Below are positions 23,760-37,500 of a stretch of DNA of 64,000 bases, piece after piece. The DNA is from Mugil cephalus. Lineage: Eukaryota > Chordata > Actinopteri > Mugiliformes > Mugilidae. The notes under the pieces are model-generated. The model was not told where the DNA came from. It worked only from the letters and a program-made list of their open reading frames with translations, and did not search any database. The stretch lies in contig NC_061771.1 of NCBI RefSeq assembly GCF_022458985.1, positions 11,224,501 through 11,288,500 of the forward strand, written 5' to 3'. Position 1 is the first letter of the stretch. Each line of letters begins with the position of its first letter. A program made the translations under genes and the position numbers.

Positions 23760-26116
23760 GCGTCTTGTGTACTGTGGTCCCATCTCAGTTACAGCCTTTC
23801 AATACGAACTAGTGCCTGTCTTTTCCCTAGACACTACATCTTGTCTGATGGTGGCCTTTTTTTTTTTTTTTTTTACATTGTGAGAAATTGAGCTTGAATT
23901 GCTCCATGAGTTCGACGTGTCATGTTTGTGTATAATATCAAAGATGGTTCTGCAAATAAATAAAGTTGCAGTCTGTCACGAAGTTCCAGTCGTTATTGCT
24001 AAGGTCCCCAAGTACACTGAACACACCCAAGAAATAATTCACATTTTGTATCGTGTGACTCTAAGAGGTAGAGGTTCTTAAAATATGAAAATAAATGTTT
24101 GTGTCACTTGTATACAACAGTAAAATTAGGTTTTTATTCATGAAATCTGAAGCATATAGACAGAATAGTTGGAGCTGCATATAGTGGAGACCTGGACAGA
24201 CTCCTGGGGATAAAGTTTTCTCCTTTTTCCCAGCTGCAGGCCATACGTGCTTTATTCTCCTTTGTGTTTGTTTTTAATTTTTTTACATGAGCCGCATGCC
24301 CTTTGGAAGGAGGCCAGTCTCGTCAATCATACACAGACATGCTCCACTGTACCTTTAGACGCAGATGGGGGCATGCTACAGTACACAATCAGATATCTGT
24401 CTCGATTAACAACACTGGCGTTAAGTTCTGATTGTTAAAGTTCCAGGATACTCTATCCTAATGTTCTCTCACTCTTTGCTCTCCTCTTGACCCCAACCAG
24501 ACCAGGCAGACATCAGTCCTCCAATCTGGTTCGGTCGGAATAAAAGTAACATTTACCTCCTCACAAGTGCTGCTCGGGGCAGTGTTGTTGCAATGATCTG
24601 TGTTTGTTCTCTGCTTACCCATTTCCTGAGCACTCAGCTCCAGTCCTGCTTCATAAAATGACAGGAAAATTCACTTTATTTAGTTTTAGTTTGGAACACA
24701 GTTGAACATACAGACACAATATGAGTGGTGATAAATGAGAGGTAGGAGACCCAACGTGAGAGTCCATTGGTGTAACCCATCAACTACGACTACAGTGAAT
24801 ACAACTGGTTACATTATTTACACTACAAGTTCCACTCCACAGTTAAGACACTGAACACCGCTACTTGTAAGGAACAAGTCTAGGACACAATGTCAAAAAC
24901 AGGTCTTGATATGTGGATCGTATTAAAATTGACCTAAAAACACAATGAGAAAGTAGAAAAGAGACCACGTTCACCTTTACTTTAACCGATGAAATGACAT
25001 CATGTTCAGAAAATGAGGGTGTTTATAGTCAGGTTCATGAAAATTTAAGTTTACACCAAAGCTTGTTTGACAGACTGTTGACAAGAGAGTAGTCCAGAGT
25101 TAGTCCGTTGCAATTTTAAACAAGAAAATGCAGCTGCCCCAACGACAAACTTAAAAGAGAAAGGCATTAGTGATGTTATTTACAGTACAAGGCCAGTAGG
25201 TCAGCGGTTTGAGGGGATCTCCATCATAGACATCGGGGCAGACAAAGCAGGGTCCAGTCAGTCTGTTTGTACATTTATATGCATTTTGATCACTTCATGC
25301 ATACAAATGTATCATCAATGATCAATAAAGCACTTGGGTTTAAACACCTTTTCAGTCTATCACAGAAGTTAATTCACCCATAAAACCAACTACAGACACC
25401 TGTTTGCTCTGTGTGGGTTCTGACTGACCGACTGATTTGATGCTGTCTGCACAGGACAGAGGCACCAAAGTGCCATATGGAGAATGAGTGACATAACGGT
25501 TTGTTTTTGTTTTACTGCCGTTAAAGCAGAAAAACACGAAGCCACTGTAAAAGGCAGTTGAAGTTACTCTTCTTGTTACAATCTTAATGTTTGACGAGAT
25601 TTTTTTTCCCCCATCAAACTCACTGTTTTAGGAAGAGGCATAGAATCCAAAAAGGAGGTAGACATTGTTTAAGACCAGCCGCTAGCCATCAAAACTAGAT
25701 CTTTGCTTGATCCTGGGCCACACCTTTATCTTTAAAACCTCCGCTGGTACTGACAAAATTGTGGTGCCAACTTGACTCCATGGGGCCTGTGCTGTATTAC
25801 AGAGCAGGAAAACATCAGGGCTGCTTATCCCAGGGACCTCAAAAACCCCAAGATCTGTATATTCCAGTTTGATTATCCAGTTACAATACCACATTGTGTA
25901 CAATTATGTAAAAAAGAGAAAAAAAGAAATTTTTGTCTGTGAAATCTCTTCAGATGTATCTTCAGGTGTTAAGGTAATTCGACTTGCTTTAGATTCCTGA
26001 GGACGGCAAAACTTGGTCCTACTCCAGGATATCCAATCAGCGTGGATATGCAAGGCACATACAGTTAATTTGCAATACAAGCAGGTATTTTGAGTTGCAC
26101 CTAAAGCAAGTCTACT
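23760..26116. other. intergenic sequence after tmem109
   Basis: No coding exon supported on either strand. Single-base runs at 23857-23873 and 25601-25610 are present. No clear transposon signature found. Confidence 0.4.
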
Positions 26117-26613
26117 ACTGACCGACCACAGCATTAAAACCACTGACAGGAGAAGTTAATAACATTGACCATCCTGTGACAATTCAGTGTTCTGCTGGGA
26201 AATGTTTGGTCCTGGCATTCATGTGTATGTTACAAGCACAGTGGAGATTTACACTTTATTCGGCATGTGGTCCTATGGGTTGAGGGCAGGGGTCTCTTTG
26301 GATCATCCCACAGATACCTGATCAGTTCTCGATCTAGTGAATTTAGAGCCCAGGTCAACACCTTGTGCTGTTTTTCATGTTTTTTAAGTTGTTTCTAAAC
26401 CGTTTTTGTGTCTGTGTCAGGCTGCTGCTTGCTGAGGATGTCTCCTGCCATCAAGGAGTGTCTGGTCTGGTCTAGATAGATGGTACATGTCTAAGTAACG
26501 TCCACGTGAATGCCAGGTAAATCTGTTTTCCAGCAAAACATTGTACTGTCCCAAGATCAGGACGATGTTATTCCCTTCTCCTGTTAGTGGTCATAATGTT
26601 ATGCCTGATCAGT
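26117..26613. mobile_element. copy 2 of the MITE-like element, with terminal inverted repeats
   Basis: The left end ACTGACCGACCACAGCATTA is matched in inverse by the right end TAATGTTATGCCTGATCAGT-type sequence. Both continue into GTGG..CTGACAGGAGAAG. The inverted repeat is about 38 bp with several mismatches. The internal part matches 12686-13041. It encodes no transposase. Confidence 0.75.
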
Positions 26614-26630
26614 CTAAAAATGTATATATA

Positions 26631-27768
26631 TACAGCATATTGCCAAAAGTATTCGCTCACCTATCCAAATAACTGAATTCAGGTGTTCCAATCACTTCCA
26701 TGGCCACCGGTGGATAAAATCAAGCACCTAGTCATGCATCTACGTGCTTCTACATTTGTGAAAGAATGTGTCGTTCTCAGGAGCTCACTGAATTCCAGCG
26801 CGGTGCACTGAACTGTCAGTGGTATTCTAACAAAGTAGAAGCGATTGGGAACGATAGCAACTCCGTCATGAAGTGTCAGGTCATGTAAAATGACAGAACG
26901 GGGTCAGTGGATGCTGAGGTGCACAGAGGTCACCAACTTTCCGCAGAGCCAATTGCTACAGACCTCCAAACGTCATGAGGCCTTCAGATTAGCGCAAGAA
27001 CAGTGTATAGAGAGCTCCATGGAACGAGTTTCCATGGGCCAGCAGCTGCATCCAAGCCATACATCACCAAGTGCAATGCAAAGCGCGGGATGCAGTGGTG
27101 GAAAGCACCACCACTGGACTCAATAGAGCAGTTGAGACGTTCAATGGAGTGACCAATCAGGCTTCTCCATCTGGCAATCTGATGGACCAATCTGGGTTTG
27201 GTGATTTCCAGGAACGGTACTTGTCTGACTGGATTGTGCCAAGTGTGAACTTGGGTGGAGGGGGGATTAAGGTGTGAGGTTGTTGTTCAGGAGCTAAGCT
27301 TGGCCCCTTAGTTCCAGTGAAAGGAACTCTGAATGCTTCAGCATACCAAGAAATTTTGGATAATTCCATGATCCGTGATCCATGTTCCATGCACTTCGTG
27401 GGAACAGTTTGGGAATGAACCCCTTCCTGTTCCAACACGACTGTTCACCAGTGCACAAAGCAAGATCCATAATGATATGGATGATCGAGGTTGGTGTGGA
27501 AGAACTTGACTGGCCTGCACAAAGTTCTGACGTCAACCAGTGAGAACACCATTGGGATGAATTAGATGAAGACTGTGAGCAGGACCTTCTAGTCCAACAC
27601 CCTCACCAATGTGCCTCTGGAAGAATGGTCAAATCCCATAATATAGCTGTTATAGCTGCAAAGGGTGGGCCCATGTAATATTAAACCGCATGGATTAAGA
27701 ATGGGAGGTCACTTAAGTTCATATGCGTGTAAAGACAGGTGAGTGAATACTTTTGCCAATACAGTGTG
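26631..27768 (+). mobile_element. near full-length but dead Tc1-like transposon
   Basis: Terminal repeats ATTGCCAAAAGTATTCGCTC (left) and GAGTGAATACTTTTGCCAAT (right) bound a 1.1-kb unit. The body is recognisable teleost Tc1-like transposase DNA (GTGTTCCAATCACTTCCATG, CAGACCTCCAAACGTCATG, GAAAGGAACTCTGAATGCTT, TGACTGGCCTGCACAAAG). Frameshifts and deletions break the frame into pieces of fewer than 80 codons. The left end lies in a (TA)n run. Confidence 0.85.
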
Positions 27769-28500
27769 TGTATCTATATCATGATGATATAGTGTGGGGA
27801 AAACATACATTTTAGGACACTGGGACCATTTTTGTTATTTCAACTGGTTACCAAAACATATTCAAGTCAGTGTCATACATATAACATAAGTAGAACATAA
27901 ATAAAGTTACATGACAGAAAATAAGTGTAGAGACTCAACTTCAATTTGAGCATATTCATGTCCAAGTTGGAGGACGGATTAAAATGTTTTTGAACCCAAA
28001 TGGTTAAAAAAAAAAAAATACATCAAATATGAAGATTATCTGAAGAATGTAACGCTATCTGTAAAGCCCAGAGGAGGCAGCATGCATGGCTTACAGTGAC
28101 ACTGAGGAAGCAATGTTTATAGATGCGGTGACAGCAGCAGTCTGATGAAATCTGAACTGTGTGAGGATATGCTGTCTGTTCAGATTCAGACAAATAAAGC
28201 AAAGTTAACTGGAAAGATTATGAAGACAGCTGCAGCAAATTGTCACAAACAAGGAAAGCCATTCTTTGCCCACTTTCTAAGGCTTTCAGACTGCAAGTAT
28301 TCATAGTATTAAAACTGACCATTCTATTCATTTGTCCTATTAAATTTAAGGCCCTGAAAATGTTTTGGCTGTGTATACAAATAGTTTGTATAGTGGTTGT
28401 AGCTCCTGCTGTATAATGTTTTGTCCCATCCCTCTAAACCACTCATCAAATCAAAGCTGGCTCTACACCACTTATTCATTATACTGTATATATATATATA
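27769..28500. other. intergenic sequence next to the Ig-like gene 3' end
   Basis: AT-rich, with a (TA)n microsatellite at 28485-28502. It may hold distal 3'UTR of the Ig-like gene. No other feature seen. Confidence 0.4.
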
Positions 28501-28507
28501 TATGTTT

Positions 28508-28513
28508 TTTATT
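28508..28513 (-). terminator. possible polyadenylation signal of the Ig-like gene
   Basis: AATAAA on the minus strand 64 bases after the stop codon at 28577-28579, next to a (TA)n run. This would give a very short 3'UTR, so a later signal may be used instead. Confidence 0.45.
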
Positions 28514-28576
28514 GCGCACGGTGGCACTGTAACATCAAAGTGAACACGGAAGAAACTTCACAAGGGTCCAACTTTC

Positions 28577-31500
28577 CTACAGGAAGCTGGAGGATTTCCC
28601 ATTGTCAATTTGGAACTGGTAAGCACCACTGGAGTCAGTGAGAGTGTTGGCGGGGTTTGAAGGGTCAGGGGCCGCAGGAGAAGATGCACCGTCACCCTGG
28701 GAATAAAAACAAACGTACATACGATGACTTTGCTTCTGTTTCTCGATTCATCAAGGGAGAGAGTGAGCCATGTAACATTGGTCAACCATTGGAACTGAAG
28801 CAGCGTATCGAACAATCGCTTCATGACTCCTAATTGCTCTTTAAGTTATGTAAGTTTGACCCCCCAGACTGTTCATAAACATGGACAACGCATCCCTACG
28901 TCCTCTCACTAGTTAAACTAACGCTACTGTGCTGGGGATACAGGTGGCACCACTATGCGAGTTTGGCACTAGAGTCTACGCAGTACAGTCCAAGATTGAA
29001 GCCAGGTGGAGCCACGCTATCAATGACGCACCTCTGCCTGACTCAGTTGTGCTTCATTTGATTGATATTGCACTCTGCTCCACCTCCACCAATTACAAAG
29101 AAATGTTCGATTATACACTATATAATAATAATAGAACATAATAACAATGTTATTTATTTATTAATTTGTTTTTTCCAATTTTTGCAGTACTGCAAGGCTA
29201 CTTCTAGGGGTGGTTGGCATGGCAACTGGTAGTCATCATGATGTCACATCCTGTTTCTATACCGCCAAATAAGTAAAACGAAGCTTATCAGGAAAATAGA
29301 CACTTGAGTATGCATCAGTATTATAAATGTATTTGACGTGTATTTAAGTGTTGTAGTTTGGCCCCGGTCCCATCCACTAACATGGAGGAGCTGGAGCTTA
29401 TGACCTATACTGCAGCCAGACACCAGGGGGAGCTCTACTTGCTTGGGCTGTTCCACATTCATCTTTAAACAGTCTATGGTTTGAGTCATGAAGGAAAAAA
29501 AATCTTTTGGACCATTCAAACAATAACATAAATGATTACATCTTGGTGTGTCTGCCAGTTCGATTCCTGGAATGTGTCCCACGCTGAACCATGAATTCAT
29601 AGAATAGTCTCTGCATTATTCTACATTTTTTACCTTCAAAAGTGTCTTGTTTTGAACGGCATACTGCTCACACGTGCCTTAAACTGCTCCCTGGGAACAA
29701 ATAAAGCTACAATGTGTACACTGTAACTGTAAAGTGCTTTGAATACCAATAGGTAGAAACCCATTTACCATCGCTTTTTCATCAGCTTTCTGGTAAAACA
29801 TTTAAAACTCAACACTTATTACTGTCAAGCTTTCAATAATGGTTCTTCAGTATATTTAGAATTAAGACTGGATGAGATGACATTTAAGCTATTGGATAGC
29901 CTGGATGAAAATATGGAGCTAAATATAGAGCTAATGTGACTGATGCAGTTATATTAACTCATCCTTTCCTTAGCTCTAAGATGTTCGTTGTTGGCATTTC
30001 CATAGCAGCTAAACAAGTTTTAAACTCTACAGTAACATTATTTGATTTCAAATGGAAAAGACTGTTTTTGTTGTTTTGGGCCAACAGGATGCCTACTCAT
30101 GTTGCTATGGTGTGCTCGTTGTAGGTACGGAAAAATCCGGTTGCTTAGATTCATTTGAGAGGCGATGCAAATTTAAACAAGAGAATCAACAAGAGACTCT
30201 ACTGACTGTACAAACTCTAAGAGACACTAGTCTGAGAAGAATCATTGTCTACACATGCTAGCGCCTTCAGCAGCGAGCTGACTCATCTCTCCGTGCTGTG
30301 TGTATACCTGTGGTGCAGCACTCAGCAGTGGTTCAGCAGGTGAGGAAGCCTTATTCTCCATCGGTGCAGACTCTTTCATCGGCTCACTTGATGCTGGTGG
30401 AGCGCTATACATCACTGGAGCATAGCCCTGCACACACACGCAAAACAAACAAACCAAACAAAAAATACAACTCACTCTTGGGAAATCTACACATTCTTAT
30501 CCTTATTCTAACAGTATCCTTAGCTACTTCACTCAAGGGGATGAAAACAAATCGATGTTGACTTTGCTTCCCTTTTTCAATTCAACAGGAGAGTGTTTGA
30601 GTACCAGTCAATACATGCCCGGCTCTCTCAGCAGAATTCAGTTTTAAGTTGTCGAAAATCTGTGTGGGGACACATATTTTGTCCCCATATATCGGCCTAG
30701 TGTCACACACAGTTTTCCGATTTTTCCTGTATAAATCTCTTAAACCACTTCAGCACTTCACAAAACTACCAAGAATTCAATCATTTTGGGGAATTTTAAC
30801 CCTTTAAATCCCAGTTTGATTACTTGAAGTCACTGTTGTTTTTTACAACAACAACAAAAAAAAAACTTGAAAAATTAGCTATTTTCCATAAAACTGATAT
30901 TGGGTGGCTGGGGTATTTTTTTTCATATCAGTCTTGGGTATGACCACGATTATCAAAAATATTGACTTGATTGGATTAGTAGTTTTTGTGTAGCATCAGA
31001 TTTAAAATTTACCACCCTCTTGTAACCTTAGCAGAGAAAAAACGTCCCATTGACTTCCATTACAACTCCATTTTTTGCTCTCTTAGTCATGAAATAAAAT
31101 AAAATCAGCCATTTCCCAATTAGATAGATGGATAGATAGATTACTTTATTCATCCCCGAAGGCAAATAAGGATATAAGACCTATGCATAAAATGTTTGTT
31201 ATTTCATTCATTTTTGTGCATGTGTCATTGAGCTTAGCAGGCGAAAAAAAATTCATAGTGTTCTGTTGAGCCACCGAAATATATATATATTTTTTTAAGT
31301 AGGGATAGACTTTGTGCCATGTTGCTAAGGTTACCTAAGGGTTAAGATAAAGCTTAGTTTAGTCTTCAGATAGATAGGTAAATAGATCATACCATTGGTG
31401 CTGTGGGTCCGGGGGGGTACTGGCCCTGTGGTGGGCCATTCCATTGTGGAGCCTGGGGAGAGGGCATCATAGCTGGGCCAGCAGGAGGGTAGGAAGGGTT

Positions 31501-34500
31501 CGGGGGTGGGTAGGCTGGATTAAAACCCTGCAGAATTAGACAATCAGTTAAGCCATGAAACATTTTTGTGTATACACACTCTCCAACAGGTTTTTAATCA
31601 AAGTAGTCAGGATGATATGAGGCAAGGTAAGTGAAGTGTGTTTGTACTTAGGAAAGCAGGCTCAATTCATGATACTCACAGAGGGGGGAGGAGGATTCCA
31701 ATCTCCTGGGCCAGTGACTGGAGGAGGATGTACTGCAGGACCCTGTACAGGACATGGCAAGTATCCAAGTACGCTCTCGTCAAATAGTTCAACAATCCTT
31801 CTGCATATATCACAAACAACCAGTAAATGCAGTGGTGCGTTGTGTAATGACCATGTGCTCTGTATTATGTAGTGAAGTGTGTTACGTTACGTGACGTACC
31901 ATGCCAGGGTTGGTACCATTATAGTACACCTGCAAACAGAGAAAATATGTTAAGTAATTTAACCAGTTCAACATCAACAAGCCATTACCAGGTTGAATTC
32001 AACACAGGCCAACTACGCCTCCACCCCGTTTATTATAATTCTACTATGAAATATGTAGTTATAGTAATATACTAATAGTATATTATTAGTATAATCTCAC
32101 AGCATTTGGTTGTCCAGGCGAGTTGTAGGGAGGACATGGTCCAACGGGACCAACTGGCCCAACTGGGCCCCCGGAGGGAGGATGGATGGTTTGTGGGGAC
32201 GCCTGCAGAGACAAAAACACACATTATGAGCTGAATGAATTATTATTGTCATCACTAATTATTCATTGATAGTCTCGGACTAAATATTTCTCTCGTCTTT
32301 CAGACCTAGTTTCATTTAGTTCCAGTTATTTTTTTAGTTCTAGTTCTTCAGTTTTAATGTTAAGTTCATTGCAAAACATGAGCTATTTAGTGAAATGACT
32401 GGAGCTCATATAGGTTTATAATTCTTCCATATTTAACATCGAAATCATTTATTAATATTTTTATTAATAAAAACCTAAAAAACAATATATCTGAATGAGG
32501 TCACAGCAACAGCTGAACAACTTGGGGGGTTTAAGTCTAATTATTGTTATCATTAGTAGGAAAGAGTGAGATTTTAAAAACATGAATGAAAATTGACACT
32601 TTAACTTCCCCAATCAAAACTGTATATTAGATTAAACACGTATGTCATAAAGATGCTGGAGCCATTTGAAAAATTCTTAATGGCACATCTTACGCTACAA
32701 ACGTGTCAATGCTTTGGCCAAAAGAGAAACCTACTGAACATTTCCGGCTAAGTAGAACAAAATCCAGACATCTACAGCTTTCACGCTACCTTATGTGTGT
32801 AACAGCTTTGTGTCTGCTGTCGACTGTACCTGCAGCGTGGCAGCGTTGGTGGCTTTCTTTTTGAAAATCTTTTTCCGGCAGCAGCAGCAAATTCCAGCTG
32901 GGATACCGAGCAGCAGGAGCAGAGCAATGAGAGGGTTTCCCTGTACTCCCTCACGGTGGTCTGCAGAAGATAAAAAAGAGGATGGGACGGGGACACGCAG
33001 GTTACAGCAGAACACGCCTTCCTCACGAGACAAAACTATTTTTTACCAGCACCGAGGCATTCGCTTACTCATTTAACTATTCTTTCCTCTCTTCAGTTTA
33101 CGGTCTGCTGGTTACCATGCTGCTGGTTGTCAAATTCCTCCTATTGTCATTACCACTGCTAGGTTACCATTTGCTCAGTCATGTTAAAGGAATGTAAATG
33201 ACACTTGGGCTCTGGGAAACAAACCACCCAGTGAAGTGACTGATGAAGTAACCAGAATATAAAGAACAAACAAATCAAGTAAGAGTATAACATTTCAGTT
33301 CAAGCGAGGACTCAGTGTGCATACAACAATCAAGGCGATGGACACTTAAAAAGGCTCGACTAATGGGCAGCACGGAGACAAAACTACTCAAGGACATATA
33401 GATAGACAGAGATATAGATAGAGATATAGAACCAACTGAAAAGCAGAGACATCTCATTTTTAAATGAAACAGAAAACAAGCTCAGAGAGAAAAAACGTAA
33501 CCCTGTTTGTATTTGGACTATGAGATACAATGGTGCCAAATAGGAACAGAGCAACTACTTAAACGTTAAAGCAGGTAGGATTCAATAATGGACTCACATG
33601 CAGTGAACGGTGCCCCCAGTATTTAAACACAACCAGAACGACTGACCTGAGCGCAGCAACATCTGAACAGACGATAACGTCCTCAGATAAAACGTGAACA
33701 CAATAAAACACACAATAGTCTGACTAGACTGAACTAACCGAACTTTATTATTTCATCCAGTCTTGTTTCTTTGTGTTGCGTCCCTTTCCCTGCTACACCA
33801 GTGACAAAAAAAAACAAAACCCACCTATCAGGTCCATCTTGGTTATCGACACCACCCGATCCCTTCGGTCTGTCAAGGTGTAACGTCCCTCATCAGTGAA
33901 GTTCACGTGCCTGATCTCAATATTCGAGCTGTGGGTCTGGACCCGGTCCCAGTAATCTGGAAGGTCCTGGGACACCCTGGCACCATCGCGCACCTTTGGG
34001 TGACAAACATGTTGGATCACCAGCGCGTTACTGCCCGGAAAACTGTGACCTTTACACCAGAGACAAGTGAAACATCTGCTAAATGCATCTCACCAGTGTA
34101 ACGTTAGCACTCTGCCCAGAGAAGGAGAGGGAAGCGTCGGCCATGTTGACTCCCTCCAGTGAGATGTAGAGACTCTCTCCGGCTAAACACGTCAAGTAGT
34201 TACGTCTGGCTTGAATAGAGAGAAGAACAAAGCAAAGGAGTGATCAAAACTAAATCTCGTTCTGTTGTAATCCTGTTAGTTTTTGTGTTTGCTGTTTACA
34301 TCTTGAAATCTTCTTCCCGCGCCTTTGTTAAACGTGCTTTACTTCCTGTGTTTGTGGTCTTTCTCCCCGTGTGCCTCTGTGTGTGTTTCCTCGTGTTCCT
34401 GTTCAAATGATCATGTTCCTGGGTTCTCGTCCGGCTTTCTATTTATTTGGATTACACGTGTTTCTGGATCTGGATTTTTGGATTTTATCTGCTTCACGTT

Positions 34501-37500
34501 ATTTAAAGTTACTGTATTTTTGTTCCAAGCATTTGGGGCCCGCCTCACAACTCGGAGCATGACAGTAACGTGCCTTTACATCAGACTGGCCATCAGCTGA
34601 AAATCTTTGGACATATTTTATTTTTTTTTCATAAACAACTACATTTTTCCACGTGTCCTTTTCTAGTCCAGATTAAATATCACAGCTCAGCAGAACAAAG
34701 TACAAACAAGTGTGTGAATGTGTGTGGGTTAGCGCTTATACTTTTCAATGACAAAACAATGAACAAACTCGTATGAAAAGAACCCCTCTCAGTTACCAGT
34801 TACGTGTTTATGGGCTGCATTTACACTACATCCAGGAATGCAGGACTTTCCAGCAGAGATGTGGACGTGTTTATTTGTGCTTTAGACCGCAAACACAAAA
34901 AACTGTCTTTCCCTCTCTTGCGTGCTTTGCCACATCTGTGCACTCTCTCTCTCTCTTGAGCGAGAGGGAAAAACAAGGGAGAGAACAGAGTCACGAATCA
35001 AATAAATAAACAGAAAGCATGTGTGGATGGTTATGCTCATGCAGTTGTTCCCAAAAGGATCGTTTCTGTTCTTGCTCTCGGTTAGAAACAAAAGTTTTAA
35101 TCATGCTGAGAGAAGTAGCTGCATGAGATGTGGACAGGCTCACATCTTTACAATCCCTCTGAAATCTGGTTCACACGGATCGGAAGCATGCGTCTGATCA
35201 GTTCATTATCTCGTCAGTATACTGTATTTGGCCCAAATCTTATCAATGAGTGACGGGCCAGCATCCTTCACAGGATGTTGATTAGGTTGATTAAACTTCA
35301 AATCAGTTTAATCAACAGCCTGTTATGTAAGAGATTTTAAGAACCAAATGTTCTTAGGAAACACGGCTGATTCGACTCCTGGTTAACTTACGTATTACTG
35401 CCACTTTCACGTTGGCTATCTCTTTGTTCCAGTAGTCTCTCTGGACGTACGTGCCCTGGTCCTCATACGTCACCTAATGGAAAAACATACAGACCAAATC
35501 AATACGCTGTATAAAAAATAAATAAACAATCACTGTGGCTCTGTAGACAGAGCAGGTTGTGGTTCGACCCCCAGGTGTATGAGCTGTATGAGTCCATGGG
35601 CAACACACTGAGCTCCAAACTGCTCTGAGTGGATAGACTGTACAGCACTGTCATACCAATGGGTTGAAAGGTGCAAATGCAAGTCAATGTACGACTTACT
35701 GAACCTGTAACCTGAAAGAAAACTGACTAATTTAGGTTTGGACAGAAGTGCAATACCTTTACGTAAAACATTAACCACCTCATTAATCTAAAGGAGCCAT
35801 TTTAGCAAATTCTGATGATAAAAAAGTAAAATAATAAAACCTTGATTACCTTGTCAATATACCAGCGCCGGTCACTGCCCGTTCCAGACACCCTGCCTTT
35901 GTTCAGCCTATTGGGGACACCAAAATGGCCACATAGAAATTGAGCTCCTGTAACAGTACTGAAAGCTATTCAAATCTTGCCATCCTGTCTACAACCAGAA
36001 CGTGGGCTGTTCCTTAGTGTCTCTGACCTGTGGAAGCCCTTTTCCCAGTACAAAAAGGTCTTTCCGGGTTCATCAGCCGGAGTGAACTCCAGCTTCTCCG
36101 TATTCTTGCCCATGTAGATCTTCAGCTGTCGGCCATGGGCCAAACGCTCATTGATGTCGTGGACAGCATAAGACTCTGAGTTAAAGGAAAAACACGAAGG
36201 ACAATGAACTGCTGATTACAGAGTCAGGGAAGCAAACTATAAACAGAGCTAAATCCAGCATAGGTCAGCTTCCTGCGATAACTGTGGAATGTAACTTGTC
36301 TTAAATAAAGATGGCTGCCGTGGCTGGGCGGCATTCCGGTACATACCAAATACCGTTATTTTTTTCCGTGATGACATGAATTTTTAATATACTGGCATAC
36401 CGCTGTATTTGATTACACAACATTCGGAACGCTGCGCCGTGAAACACTGACCAGACCATTTTCGATGTAGCACCTCTATACATGCGTCATTGCAAGGCGT
36501 GGAAAGATGGAAAGGTCCGAAAAACGTAGCGGCAGAACAAGAGGACTTGTGCCAAAACAAGAAGTTGTGTCGGTTGTTTGGGGTTTCTTTGGGAGGGGAC
36601 CAGATGTCCCCAAATTTAGCTTTGTGAATGTGAAAAAACTACAATTATTACAGTAGCTGGTCGCACTGCTTTTGACATAACAGTTTAAATATGTTTAAAT
36701 ATGTCAAAATAAATGAAAGCGCAATTGTCCCTGTTTCTTCATTTCATCTTGATAACATTTATTTATTTTTTTTATCTCTGAGCTGTAAATGTCCCATGAC
36801 TCCCACATCAGCATTCAGTGTTAACACGAGGCTGTGTTTTATTACTAGTGTGGGATCTTTCTACAATATTTCCTCATCATTGCAGTAAAATATTCATCCT
36901 TAGTAAATCTACTGCATTAATTCCTCCCTCAACCAGTAGAAAATATTGTGAACATGTGATTATGTATTTCAAAAATAGTTCCCTAATATACTGTGATACC
37001 ATCAGAATTTTGAAAAATACTGTGATATATATTTTTGGTCATACCGCCCAGCCCTAATGGCTGCTAGACTGAATAAAGTAAAGAGATGATGATGATGATG
37101 TAAAACTACATTTTAATCCGATTATAATTACACCTTGAATTATGTCAAGCAATCAGTGTCTTCTTTGAGGTTAACTTCAAGGAAATAATGTGGTTTGAGA
37201 CATTTTAGTGTTAAGGAGGTTGGTAGAAGAGAAAAATGAGGCCAAGTGATGGAAATATACTCACTTGCCAGTACATTAAGTAAATTAGGGAATACAACTC
37301 TATTCTAGAGTAACAGTCCTGCACTATATCCTAGATTCATGAAATATACGGTATTCGTAAGATATCGACCGATATATTGACCGATATTTGTGTTTTTTAC
37401 TGGTATCAGCATCGGTGCCTTCACTGATTTATTTTTATCCCGGCATCCACAGGCAGCCCTGTGCTGCTGGAGACCCTGCAGACGCTGTGAACCTGTGCAG

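Noticed and set aside
26890-27277. Open frames in the Tc1-like element that could suggest an active transposase
   Set aside because: Both are under 80 codons, overlap in different frames and lack a continuous catalytic domain. The element is dead.
29540-29580. B-box-like GTTCGATTCCTGG, possible tRNA gene
   Set aside because: No A-box at the right distance and no cloverleaf. At best a SINE remnant.
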